Shown here: in pieces, positions 18,759 through 26,591 of the stretch
Layout of the letters: every line of letters starts with the position of its first letter
How positions within the stretch are numbered: position 1 is the first letter of the stretch
Assembly: GCF_006149005.1 (NCBI RefSeq)
Contig: NZ_VBSL01000003.1
Span: forward strand, 496,001 to 560,000
DNA length: 64,000 nucleotides
Source of the DNA: Larkinella sp. C7
GTDB taxonomy: Bacteria; Bacteroidota; Bacteroidia; Cytophagales; Spirosomataceae
Direction of reading: 5' to 3'
Program-made: the position numbers and the translations under genes
Notes under the pieces: model-generated
What the model was told of the DNA's origin: nothing
The model's input: only the letters and a program-made list of their open reading frames with translations
Database searches by the model: none

Positions 18759-18896
18759 TTACGGTTCGCAAATTTTGCTGGTACAAGCCGAAGCGGTTTG
18801 GTGTGAGCGACCACCGATGACATTCAGGGCCTGGTTTTTCGACAGAGAGATGATTTTGTCGGTCTTCAACGTGATTTTTGAAACTTGCTTTTTCAT
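18759..18896 (-). CDS. lanA2: Lanthipeptide precursor 2 (class I, double-glycine leader)
   Basis: A 45-residue peptide found by translating the gap between the LLM oxidoreductase and lanB. It starts MKKQVSKITLKTDKII and its leader ends NQALNVIGG at residue 29. The predicted core is RSHQTASACTSKICEP, with Cys38 and Cys43 and candidate partners Thr34 (T-x3-C) and Thr39 (T-x3-C), plus Ser36 and Ser40. The ITLKTD segment resembles the LanB-recognition region of class I leaders. The leader matches precursor 1 at 21 of 29 positions while the cores share little beyond the two T-x3-C units. The upstream 125 bp is almost identical to that of precursor 1. There is no Shine-Dalgarno sequence, as usual in this phylum. 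The mature product and ring pattern are inferred. Confidence 0.9.
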   Translation of the reverse strand: MKKQVSKITLKTDKIISLSKNQALNVIGGRSHQTASACTSKICEP

Positions 18897-18925
18897 GATT
18901 TGTTGTTTTGAACTGGTGTGATTGA

Positions 18926-19050
18926 TGTGCCTACTCTGTTGCGGTTTTCAGCGTCCCCGGCGGCTTTTTTGGTTTGGCCGATGCAAACTTGGCGGGTTTT
19001 GAAACGATTGTGAAATCGGAACTTGTAACTGGTCGGGATTTATTGATAAC
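18926..19050 (-). repeat. Duplicated upstream block, copy 2 (before precursor 2)
   Basis: This 125-bp stretch aligns by eye at roughly 90% with 20301-20423, with two single-base gaps and about ten substitutions. It starts 30 nt upstream of the precursor 2 ATG. Similarity ends at 19050, within the stop codon of the LLM gene. It probably carries the promoter or leader of the precursor transcript, although I find no exact TAnnTTTG element in it. Confidence 0.85.
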
Positions 19051-19982
19051 TAGTAGGAAATGGCAAAAACGTTGCTGGCTGCCTCAGCATACTGCGGCAG
19101 GGCCTGGGCCAGTCTTTCGATTCCATCCTTTTTATGACCGGTTTTTTCCGCCAGGTTCAGGAAAATGAATTCCTCCACGCCGTAGATTTCCTGCAACCTC
19201 GCCACTTCATCCAGGATGTAAGCCGGTGAGCCAATCAATTCATTGTGAATGCTGACCGGGCGTTCCAGGGCTTCCCGGATCTGGCGGGCTTTCGCTCCCG
19301 TTTCGGCGCAGACACCGGCCACGGCAAGATTGATTTCCGGCTTCCGGCCGTGTTTTTCGTAAAAAAATGCCCGGTATTCCTGAATTTTCTCCGCATCCCG
19401 TTTGTGATCCGTGATTTCGGTATGAAACAGGGACTTGCAAAGAGACGTCGGCTGGCTGGCCAGAACCGCCGGGTTTTTCAGGCCCGCGCTCAGCGACCAG
19501 TAGGTGGGCAGATACCCGCCGACGGGCGCAATCAGGCTGGCGTTTTCCTCCGCATAGAGATAGTCGTACAAGGCCCGGCAGTTCCCGACAAACCGTTCCA
19601 CTTTAGGGGCAGAACTGGACAAATCAAGATCCGGAGCCAGAAGCATCCCGATTTCGGGAGGAAGCCCTCCGCCGGCCACACCCAGGTCGATGCGGTTGGG
19701 AAACAGGTTGTTGAGGACCTTGAACGAAGCCGCCACGCGGTACGGATTGTGGAACGCCATCAGCAGCCCCGCCACGCCAACTTTGATGCGATCCGTCAGG
19801 CCGGCGATGATCGGCAGCAGCACTTCGGGGTTGTGATAGGCCGTCGGGGTGCCGTAATGCTCGCCCAGCCAAAACCGGGTGTAGCCCAGTTCTTCGGCCT
19901 GCTGCGCATAGTCCAGTACATTTTCAACCATATCCATCGGACTGACGCATCCGGTTCCGAATTCAAGAAGACCCAATTTCAT
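19050..19982 (-). CDS. LLM-class flavin-dependent oxidoreductase in the lanthipeptide cluster
   Basis: A 310-residue luciferase-like TIM-barrel oxidoreductase. The start at MKLGLLEFGTGCVSP is chosen because the family begins this way; the frame stays open to 20231 but that extension overlaps precursor 1 and is not protein-like. Family marks include YTRFWLGEHYGTPTAYHNPE, RIKVGVAGLLMAFHNPYRVA and NRIDLGVAGGGLPPEIG, ending in VEEFIFLNLAEKTGHKKDGI. It uses FMN or F420 (cofactor not decidable here). LLM-family members in other lanthipeptide clusters (the LanJC type, such as LxmJ of lexapeptide) reduce Dha or Dhb to D-Ala or D-Abu. Its place between the two precursors suggests a similar tailoring role, which is inference. 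A U-rich-tailed hairpin separates it from precursor 1. Confidence 0.88.
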   Translation of the reverse strand: MKLGLLEFGTGCVSPMDMVENVLDYAQQAEELGYTRFWLGEHYGTPTAYHNPEVLLPIIAGLTDRIKVGVAGLLMAFHNPYRVAASFKVLNNLFPNRIDLGVAGGGLPPEIGMLLAPDLDLSSSAPKVERFVGNCRALYDYLYAEENASLIAPVGGYLPTYWSLSAGLKNPAVLASQPTSLCKSLFHTEITDHKRDAEKIQEYRAFFYEKHGRKPEINLAVAGVCAETGAKARQIREALERPVSIHNELIGSPAYILDEVARLQEIYGVEEFIFLNLAEKTGHKKDGIERLAQALPQYAEAASNVFAISY

Positions 19983-20042
19983 AATAACAAGGAGTTGAAA
20001 GACAAGCGAAGGCCGCAGGCCGGGTTTATCAAAGAAAAGAAG

Positions 20043-20076
20043 ACTCAACAGCCCTGGGTTAGAAAGGCTGCTGAGT
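20043..20076 (-). terminator. Hairpin between precursor 1 and the LLM gene
   Basis: ACTCAACAGCC (20043-20053) and GGCTGCTGAGT (20066-20076) pair over 11 bp with one mismatch and a 12-nt loop. In the minus-strand transcript the stem is followed by the U-rich tract TCTTCTTTTCTTTG. This resembles a leaky intrinsic terminator placed after the precursor gene. Confidence 0.6.
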
Positions 20077-20127
20077 CCGGAGATTGGTAGGTATTGGTTT
20101 TGCTTCCTGGAAGCGTGTGCGGAGGGA

Positions 20128-20277
20128 TTACAGTTCCGTTGGGCAATACCCCGCCGTGGTGCATCCGCCAATCGTTTTGTCTTTCGGCCGGCCGCCCATG
20201 ACGTTAGAAGCCTGCGTTTTGGATAAGGCAATGATCTGATCGGTTTTCAGTGTCAATTTGGCAATTTGCTTTTTCAT
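20128..20277 (-). CDS. lanA1: Lanthipeptide precursor 1 (class I, double-glycine leader)
   Basis: A 49-residue peptide, the first gene of the cluster. It starts MKKQIAKLTLKTDQII and the leader ends TQASNVMGG at residue 29. The predicted core is RPKDKTIGGCTTAGYCPTEL. Cys39 has Thr35 four residues before it and Cys45 has Thr41 four residues before it, giving two T-x3-C units suited to methyllanthionine rings; Thr40 and Thr47 are further dehydration sites. The leader style (KLTLKTD and then GG) is that of Bacteroidota class I lanthipeptide precursors. Removal after GG by the C39 exporter is expected. The long LLM-frame ORF that crosses this gene is rejected in its favour. Ring pairing and activity are unproven. 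Confidence 0.92.
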   Translation of the reverse strand: MKKQIAKLTLKTDQIIALSKTQASNVMGGRPKDKTIGGCTTAGYCPTEL

Positions 20278-20300
20278 GATCGTAAATTATGGTGTGATGG

Positions 20301-20423
20301 TGTGCCTACTCTGTTCGGTTTTCAGCGTCCCCGGCGGCTTTTCTGTTTGGCCGATACAAACTTGGCGGGTTTTGAAACGATAGTGAAACCGTAACTTGTA
20401 ACTAGTGGCGATTTATTGATAAC
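20301..20423 (-). repeat. Duplicated upstream block, copy 1 (before precursor 1)
   Basis: This 123-bp block lies 24-146 nt upstream of the precursor 1 ATG and is the partner of 18926-19050. The strongest shared runs are TGTGCCTACTCTGTT, CGGTTTTCAGCGTCCCCGGC, ACTTGGCGGGTTTTGAAACG and ATTTATTGATAAC. The conservation of non-coding DNA, while the cores have diverged, implies a functional regulatory or leader segment or a recent duplication. Confidence 0.85.
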
Positions 20424-20470
20424 AGGCTGAAATGAGGCCATAGCTTGAAAGCAGATTCGAAGCAGTTTAC

Positions 20471-20511
20471 TAGGGTTTTCCCTAATTTTCTAAAAACGGG
20501 GGTTTCCCCTA
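20471..20511. promoter_or_regulatory. Two inverted repeats between precursor 1 and the response regulator
   Basis: TAGGG-TTTT-CCCTA (20471-20484) and GGGGG-TTT-CCCC followed by TA (20498-20511) lie in tandem, centres about 26 bp apart. They sit between the divergently transcribed lanthipeptide genes and the NarL-type regulator. Short inverted repeats of this size suit a dimeric LuxR-type DNA-binding domain, so they are candidate operators for the neighbouring regulator. This is inference; only the symmetry is seen. Confidence 0.5.
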
Positions 20512-20543
20512 TTTTATAACCTACCTCCTTTGTCCTATTTTTG
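20512..20543 (+). promoter_or_regulatory. Promoter of the response-regulator operon
   Basis: TATTTTTG at 20536-20543 fits the -7 TAnnTTTG element. TTTT at 20512-20515, 20 nt upstream, is a weak -33 element. It lies directly beside the inverted repeats at 20471-20511, so a bound regulator there could act on it. Confidence 0.5.
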
Positions 20544-20687
20544 CTAAACAATATTCAATTTATCCGTTTCGTACAATCGAAACAGTAAAGGGTTAAATTA
20601 AAAATGTGGTTCCGTTGTTACACCGACAGCCGGTTTACTCCCCAACGGAGACATCGAGTGCCCATCCGGGTTAACGCATACGAATTG

Positions 20688-21335
20688 ATGATACGAGTAC
20701 TGATTGCCGATGACCACAATGTGTTTGTTGAAGGGATTGAGTCGCTGATTTCGGGGTCTTCGGAAATTGAAGTGACGGCGCGCTGCTTTGATGTGTCGTC
20801 GGTGATAGAACAGTTGAATCATGCGCCGATCGACGTCATTTTGCTGGATATTTCCTTTCCGCAGGTGGAAGATGGGCTGGCCCTTTGCGAACACATCACG
20901 CGTACGTTTCCGGCCACGAAAGTGATCGCCCTGACGATGCACGACGACGCCAGTCTGATCAAGCGCGTAGTGAAAAAAGGGGCAAAAGGGTATTTACTGA
21001 AAAATACGACCAAGGCTGAGCTGTTACAGGCGATTCGGACGGTTCACCGCGAAAAACCGTATTTCAACGAAATTATTACGAATATTCTGCTGCATGACGA
21101 GCCCCGAAACCGTAAATCGGGCAGCGGAACGGGCCTGAAACCCAACCTGACGCCCCGCGAATCGGAAGTACTGACGCTCATTTCCCAGGGGTTGACGACG
21201 CAGCAAATGGCCACGCAACTGTTCGTCAGTGTCAAAGCCATCGAATTTCACCGCAGCAGTCTGCTCATGAAATTCAGCGTTCCCAATACCGCCTTGCTGA
21301 TCAAAACCGCCATGGAAATGCAGTGTATTGATTGA
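20688..21335 (+). CDS. NarL/FixJ-type response regulator
   Basis: A 215-residue two-component response regulator. The start at MIRVLIADDHNVFVEG (ATG at 20688) matches the canonical receiver start; an earlier in-frame ATG at 20604 adds 28 atypical residues. The receiver has the acidic pair Asp8-Asp9, the phospho-acceptor Asp54 in VILLDISFP, and the KGAKGYLLK segment with the conserved Lys. The C-terminal LuxR-type helix-turn-helix (about 145-205) reads LTPRESEVLTLISQGLTTQQ and then VSVKAIEFHRSSLLMKF. The histidine kinase gene follows 71 nt later. It is placed to control either the divergent lanthipeptide genes or the downstream mannan locus, or both; which one is not decidable from sequence. 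Confidence 0.93.
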   Translation: MIRVLIADDHNVFVEGIESLISGSSEIEVTARCFDVSSVIEQLNHAPIDVILLDISFPQVEDGLALCEHITRTFPATKVIALTMHDDASLIKRVVKKGAKGYLLKNTTKAELLQAIRTVHREKPYFNEIITNILLHDEPRNRKSGSGTGLKPNLTPRESEVLTLISQGLTTQQMATQLFVSVKAIEFHRSSLLMKFSVPNTALLIKTAMEMQCID

Positions 21336-21406
21336 CAGACGGTTTGAGATTTACTGACAATAAAGGGAGCAATTCATCTGTTTTATAGAATTTAACAAAC
21401 TCAACA

Positions 21407-23182
21407 ATGGTCTTTCTGGTGCGTAAGCTAGTCCGACAACGATGCCTGGGTGCGGTGTTGCTCCTGGGGCTTCTGGGCCTGGGACAGAACGTACAGGCGC
21501 AATCGGATTCTTCGGCCATTGTCAGCCTGAAAGACCAGATCCGGCAATGGGTGCAGGAGAAGCAGTACGGAAAAGCCGCCAAATCCTATGAAGAGTTGGG
21601 ATGGCTCTACCACCAGCAATACGGTTACAACAAGTATACACTTGATGCCAATTTCAACGGGATGAAATACTACCACCTGCAGGGCGATTCGCTGGGGTAT
21701 TACAACGTCCACATTGCCATTGGCGACTACTATTCGCAGGATCTGTTTATGCAGCCCTACGCGGAGCAGTATCTGGGAAAAGCACTGCAGTATTTCAAGC
21801 GGCAACAAAACCACCCGAAGATCATCGAATGCCGCCTGGCGTTTGCGAATCTGGCGCAGAAAAACGAGTTGATTCCCAAGAAATTGATCACCGAATTGCG
21901 GGAAACCGAGCGGATGAGTGCCCAATACAAGCAGGATTATTCACGGGCTTTTGCCATGAATCTGCTGGCCAACAGCTATTTGCGGAACAAAGAGCCGGAC
22001 TCGGCGCAGTACTTCGCCATCCGGAGTCTGGAGATGGCCCGGCAGTTGAAGACCAATTGGATGATTGCCCTGAACTACTTTTATCTGGGGTTGGTCGAGC
22101 AATTCAAAAACCGCCCGGAAGCCGCCATTGCTACCTATCAGAAGAGTTACAAATTGGCCGAGTCGGAGAAAAACGTGTCCATGCTGCGGGAATTGTCCCG
22201 GCATGCCGCCGATAGTTATTCGCACCAGGGCGACTTCAAAAATGCCTATCGGTCGTCGTTGAAGACGCTGGATTTTACGAACCAGTTCTACTATTCCGAG
22301 CAGACCAAAAGCATCCGGTTGCAGGAACTGGACAGTCAGGTGAAGACACTGGCGGTTGAAAAACAGTTGGTTGAGGAGCAAAGCCGACACCAGCACATCC
22401 TGAATTCGATGTTGGCTGGCGGGTTATTAATCAGTGTGCTGGGGGTGGGTGCTCTGGTGTTTCTGCGACGTCAGCAGAAACTGATTTCGCACCAGCAGAC
22501 CGTTATTGCGCAGCAACAGATCCGGGATCTGGAACTGAAGTCGTTGCAGGCCATGATCGAGGGGCAGGAGGGCGAACGGAGCCGGATTGCGCGGGATTTG
22601 CACGACGGACTGGGCATTCAGCTCTCGCGAATCAAACTCTTTGTGGAGGCTCATCAGGAACTGTTGCCCCGGTCGGTGAAGGAACCACTGAACCAGTTTC
22701 TGGACGAAGCCTGCACGGAAACGCGATTGATTTCCAGTGATTTGCGGCCGTATGCGCTCTCGAATTTTGGCCTGATCCCGGCCCTCGAAGACCTGGTGCA
22801 GAAGTTAAATCTGGTGAACGAAACCGCGCTGACACTGGAACATTACGGCGAAGTACCCGATCTGGGCGACGAAGCTTCGGTGATGATTTACCGGGTCGTG
22901 CAGGAATTGCTGAACAACGCCTTGAAACACGCTGAAGCCGAGACGATTACCGTACAGGTGATGACCAATGATGAAGCGGTTCTCATTAGTGTGGACGATG
23001 ACGGACGGGGTGGCGATTTTGAAAACAATCCGTCGAAAGGCAATGGCATTGCAAATATCAAATCCCGGATTGCGTACCTCGGCGGTCAGGTGATGTGGCA
23101 AAGCGAACCCGGAAAGGGAACCTCGGTCATGATTTCGCTGCCGATGCAGAAACTGGTGAGGAACACACTGGCGGTTTTATAG
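21407..23182 (+). CDS. Sensor histidine kinase with TPR sensor region (HisKA_3 type)
   Basis: A 591-residue kinase. It has a Sec signal (VLLLGLLGLGQNVQA), then a periplasmic TPR-like helical array (about residues 35-320, such as YGKAAKSYEELGWLYHQQYG and AIATYQKSYKLAESEKN), then one membrane span (about 334-352, LAGGLLISVLGVGALVFL). A short coiled coil leads to the HisKA_3 dimerisation box RIARDLHDGLGIQLSRIKLF with phospho-acceptor His399. The ATPase domain shows VVQELLNNALKHA (N box), VDDDGRGGDF and GNGIANIKSRI (G boxes). This architecture partners NarL-type regulators, and the gene directly follows one. The periplasmic TPR could sense a peptide, glycan or partner protein; the ligand is unknown. 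Confidence 0.93.
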   Translation: MVFLVRKLVRQRCLGAVLLLGLLGLGQNVQAQSDSSAIVSLKDQIRQWVQEKQYGKAAKSYEELGWLYHQQYGYNKYTLDANFNGMKYYHLQGDSLGYYNVHIAIGDYYSQDLFMQPYAEQYLGKALQYFKRQQNHPKIIECRLAFANLAQKNELIPKKLITELRETERMSAQYKQDYSRAFAMNLLANSYLRNKEPDSAQYFAIRSLEMARQLKTNWMIALNYFYLGLVEQFKNRPEAAIATYQKSYKLAESEKNVSMLRELSRHAADSYSHQGDFKNAYRSSLKTLDFTNQFYYSEQTKSIRLQELDSQVKTLAVEKQLVEEQSRHQHILNSMLAGGLLISVLGVGALVFLRRQQKLISHQQTVIAQQQIRDLELKSLQAMIEGQEGERSRIARDLHDGLGIQLSRIKLFVEAHQELLPRSVKEPLNQFLDEACTETRLISSDLRPYALSNFGLIPALEDLVQKLNLVNETALTLEHYGEVPDLGDEASVMIYRVVQELLNNALKHAEAETITVQVMTNDEAVLISVDDDGRGGDFENNPSKGNGIANIKSRIAYLGGQVMWQSEPGKGTSVMISLPMQKLVRNTLAVL

Positions 23183-23369
23183 TCTGATAAGTATACCTAA
23201 ACCCATCCTTTTTATTTTGTAGGTCATGCCGAACTAACTTCACTTGACTGACCGGGCACCCGAGTTGCCAAGGGTCTGAATTTTCACTTTTATCCGATTG
23301 AATACGCACTACTCTCAAGCTCAGCTTTTTGGAGAGGTGCTGCTTTTTTGTCCCTTTATTTTACTTACT

Positions 23370-26300
23370 ATGATAAAACATGTGCTTTCGGGGGTTTTGG
23401 TCTTGAGCTACTGGACATCAGTTCACGCACAGACCCGAATCAGTACCGTTGCCGAACCGGCGAAAAACCGGGTGGTGATGGCATCACTGAAGAATGCAAC
23501 CGTCGGAAAATCCGATGTCAACGCCCTCATCAAAGGGGTGGTTTCCGACGACAAAGGCAATACGCTTCCCGGCGCAACGGTGTCTGTTAAAGGCACCACG
23601 CAGGGCACCACGACGGACGCCGAAGGGCGGTTTACGATCAACACCCCGGCGGGTGCCAACGTGCTCGTGATCTCGTTCATCGGCATGAAAACGCAGGAAG
23701 TAACGATCGGCAACCGGACCAACCTGACCATTACGCTGCTCGCCAACGACCAGTCGCTGGATGAAGTGGTGGTGATCGGCTACGGAACGGCCAAACGCTC
23801 CGACGTTACCTCGTCCATTACGACCATCAAAGCCACCGAGCTGAAAGACATTCCGGCGGCCGGGATCGACCAGTTACTACAAGGCAAAGCAGCCGGGGTA
23901 ACGGTAACCAGCAACGGCGGCCAACCGGGCGGTGGCGTTTCGGTGAAAGTACGCGGGGTAACGTCCATCAACAGCAACGACCCCCTGTTCGTGATCGACG
24001 GTGTACCGTTTGTCGGGGGGAACACATCGAACAGCACGGGCTACGCCGGTTTGGGCGGGGGCGATGGACAAACCGGGAACAGCGTTATGGCGATGCTGAA
24101 TCCCAACGATATTGAGAGCATCGACGTCCTGAAAGATGCGTCGGCGCAGGCCATTTACGGTTCTCAGGCCGCCAACGGCGTGATTCTGGTGACCACCAAA
24201 AAAGGCAAGTCGGGCGAAGGCAAGATCAATTATGAGATGTACACCGGTGTTTCGGAAGTGGCCCGGCGGCTGGACCTGATGGATTTGCGGGATTTTGCCC
24301 GTTATCAGAATGAAGTGCTGCCGATCATCGGAAACCCGGTTTCGGACGAGTTCAGAAACCCGGATTTGCTAGGCAGAGGCACTGACTGGCAGGACGCCAT
24401 GTTCCAGCGCGGAACGATCAACAACCAGCAGTTGAGTTTTTCGGGCGGACGCGAGAAAACAACGTACTACCTGTCACTCAACTACTTCGACAACAAGGGG
24501 ATTCTGCTGGGTTCGGATTTCAAACGGTATTCGAGCCGGTTTAGCCTCGACACGCAGTTGAAAAGCTGGGCCAAAGTGGGCCTGAGCGCCAACGTGTCCC
24601 GCAGCATTCAGAATGTATCACTGGCCGATGCTGCTGAAGGCACCATCTGGTGGGGCGCGGTGACCAGCCCGCTGGTTCCCGTAAAAAACCTGGACGGTTC
24701 GTGGGGCGGTGGTCAAACCGTCGGCGGTGTGCAGTACAGCAACTCCAATCTGGTCGGAAACAGCCAGTACCGGGGTAACACCAAGACCTCGAACAACGTA
24801 TTCGGGAGTCTGTATGCCGAACTGCAACTGATGAAAGACCTGACCTTGCGGAACGAACTTTCGTATTCTCTGGGTCAGGACAACAACGTTGCTTTTCAGA
24901 AAGCCGGGAATGTGGGCGGCACATCGTTTCGGAGCAAACTGATCGATTCGCGCTCGGATAGCTACTACTATTCGATCACCAACTACCTGAATTATAACAA
25001 GTACATCGGCAAACACGGGATTCAGGCTACCGTGGGACATCAGGCGCAATCGTCGTATTACCAGTCGATGTCGGGCACGAAAGTGGATTTGCAGGCCAAC
25101 ATTTTTGACCTCAACACCGGCAGTGCCGACCAGACGACCTGGGGCCTGAGCGGTGGCAAAGGCCACTGGGCAATGGAATCCTGGTTTGCCCGCGCCAACT
25201 ATACCTACGACGACCGGTATTCGCTGTCGGCCAGTTTCCGCGCCGACGGTTCGTCCAACTTCGGCCCGAACAACCGCTGGGGGAATTTTCCGGGGGTGTC
25301 GGCAGGCTGGACGGTTTCGAACGAGAAATTCATGAAAGGAAACGTGGCTAACGTGCTGAATTTCATGAAAGTGCGAGCCGGTTACGGAACTGTGGGAAAC
25401 CAGAATTTCCCGAGTGGAGCGCCCAATCCGGCGTATGTAGGAGCGGTACAGTTCTTCTCCGGTCCGGTGGGCTTCGGTTCCTCGAACATGATCAACGGGA
25501 TTCCGAACCCGAACCTGAAATGGGAATCTGTCAAAACCACCAACGTTGGGGTTGACCTCGGTTTCCTGAACGGCCGGATCGACGCGACCATCGACGTCTA
25601 TAAAAAAGTGACGTCCGACATGATCATCTTCCTGACCGGCCCCAACCTGATTGGCGTGGGCGACCAGTGGGACGACCTGAAAGCGCCGTTGGGCAATGCG
25701 GGGCAGATGACCAACACCGGGATCGACATCGGGATTACGACCACGAACATCAAGAAAGGCGACTTTACCTGGAAAACCAACCTGGTGTTCACGCAATTCA
25801 ATAACACCTACGACCGGGCGGCCAGTGCGGCTTCGGCGCTGGATGGAAAAGTGTACTACAACAACTACCTGATCACGCACACGACGCCTGGCAATCCGGT
25901 GGGTTCGTTCTGGGGGCTGGTGACGGATGGGCTGTTCCGCACGCAGGAAGATCTGGACAAGAGCCTGCCGCAGTTTGGCTACAAGGTGAACCAGAACGAA
26001 ACCTGGCTGGGCGACATTCGCTACAAGGACATCAACGGCGACGGCAAAATCGACGCGCAGGATTACACCTTTATCGGCAGTCCGCTCCCGAAATTCACCT
26101 GGGGTTTGACCAACTCGCTCAACTACGGCGATTTTGACTTCTCGCTGTTCCTCCAGGGAAGCCAGGGTGCCAAAGCGTATAACTTCCTTCGCTGGCAATT
26201 GGAAGGGCTGAACAATGCGTGGTCGAACCAGATGCGAACCGTAACGGACCGCTATACCGAAACCAACACCGACGGCGCACTGCCCCGGTTTACGGTCACC

Positions 26301-26588
26301 AACAAGAACAACACGGCCATGTCGGATCGCTATGTGGAAGATGCGTCGTACTGGCGGATTCAGAACATCACACTGGGTTACCGGCTTCCGAGAACGCTGT
26401 TGAGCAAGGTGAAAATGACGAACCTGCGGATTTACGGGTCGATCCAGAACCTCAAAACGTTCACGAATTACTCCGGTTACGACCCCGAAATCGGCTCGTT
26501 CAACAACAGCATCAAGCTCATGAACGTAGATATGGGCCACTACCCGAACCCCCGGACGTTTACGATCGGTGCGAATGTACAATTCTAA
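23370..26588 (+). CDS. SusC/RagA-family transporter of the mannan locus
   Basis: A 1072-residue TonB-dependent transporter. The start at MIKHVLSGVLVLSYW (ATG 23370) gives a Sec signal ending near VHA before QTR; an upstream frame from 23298 is not signal-like. An unusual linker of about 40 residues (RISTVAEPAKNRVV) precedes the carboxypeptidase-regulatory-like domain (LIKGVVSDDKGNTLPGATVS). The SusC box LDEVVVIGYGTAKRSD follows, then the plug (VKVRGVTSINSNDPLFVIDG, SQAANGVILVTTKKG) and a barrel ending ANVQF. Its SusD partner starts 94 nt downstream. With the surface lipoprotein and GH26 enzyme that follow, it probably imports manno-oligosaccharides, which is inferred from neighbours. Confidence 0.95.
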   Translation: MIKHVLSGVLVLSYWTSVHAQTRISTVAEPAKNRVVMASLKNATVGKSDVNALIKGVVSDDKGNTLPGATVSVKGTTQGTTTDAEGRFTINTPAGANVLVISFIGMKTQEVTIGNRTNLTITLLANDQSLDEVVVIGYGTAKRSDVTSSITTIKATELKDIPAAGIDQLLQGKAAGVTVTSNGGQPGGGVSVKVRGVTSINSNDPLFVIDGVPFVGGNTSNSTGYAGLGGGDGQTGNSVMAMLNPNDIESIDVLKDASAQAIYGSQAANGVILVTTKKGKSGEGKINYEMYTGVSEVARRLDLMDLRDFARYQNEVLPIIGNPVSDEFRNPDLLGRGTDWQDAMFQRGTINNQQLSFSGGREKTTYYLSLNYFDNKGILLGSDFKRYSSRFSLDTQLKSWAKVGLSANVSRSIQNVSLADAAEGTIWWGAVTSPLVPVKNLDGSWGGGQTVGGVQYSNSNLVGNSQYRGNTKTSNNVFGSLYAELQLMKDLTLRNELSYSLGQDNNVAFQKAGNVGGTSFRSKLIDSRSDSYYYSITNYLNYNKYIGKHGIQATVGHQAQSSYYQSMSGTKVDLQANIFDLNTGSADQTTWGLSGGKGHWAMESWFARANYTYDDRYSLSASFRADGSSNFGPNNRWGNFPGVSAGWTVSNEKFMKGNVANVLNFMKVRAGYGTVGNQNFPSGAPNPAYVGAVQFFSGPVGFGSSNMINGIPNPNLKWESVKTTNVGVDLGFLNGRIDATIDVYKKVTSDMIIFLTGPNLIGVGDQWDDLKAPLGNAGQMTNTGIDIGITTTNIKKGDFTWKTNLVFTQFNNTYDRAASAASALDGKVYYNNYLITHTTPGNPVGSFWGLVTDGLFRTQEDLDKSLPQFGYKVNQNETWLGDIRYKDINGDGKIDAQDYTFIGSPLPKFTWGLTNSLNYGDFDFSLFLQGSQGAKAYNFLRWQLEGLNNAWSNQMRTVTDRYTETNTDGALPRFTVTNKNNTAMSDRYVEDASYWRIQNITLGYRLPRTLLSKVKMTNLRIYGSIQNLKTFTNYSGYDPEIGSFNNSIKLMNVDMGHYPNPRTFTIGANVQF

Positions 26589-26591
26589 ATC

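Noticed and set aside
18445-18921. Plus-strand frame of 158 codons
   Set aside because: It lies antisense across lanB and precursor 2 and has no protein-like pattern; it arises from the complementary strand of real genes.
19983-20231. N-terminal extension of the LLM oxidoreductase frame
   Set aside because: The extra 83 residues lack family similarity and overlap precursor 1 in another phase. The family start MKLGLLEFGTG at 19982 fits.
20128-23182. The two-component genes as dedicated lanthipeptide (LanRK-type) regulators
   Set aside because: Only orientation and adjacency support this; the pair is equally close to the mannan locus, so it is given as a possibility and not as a call.
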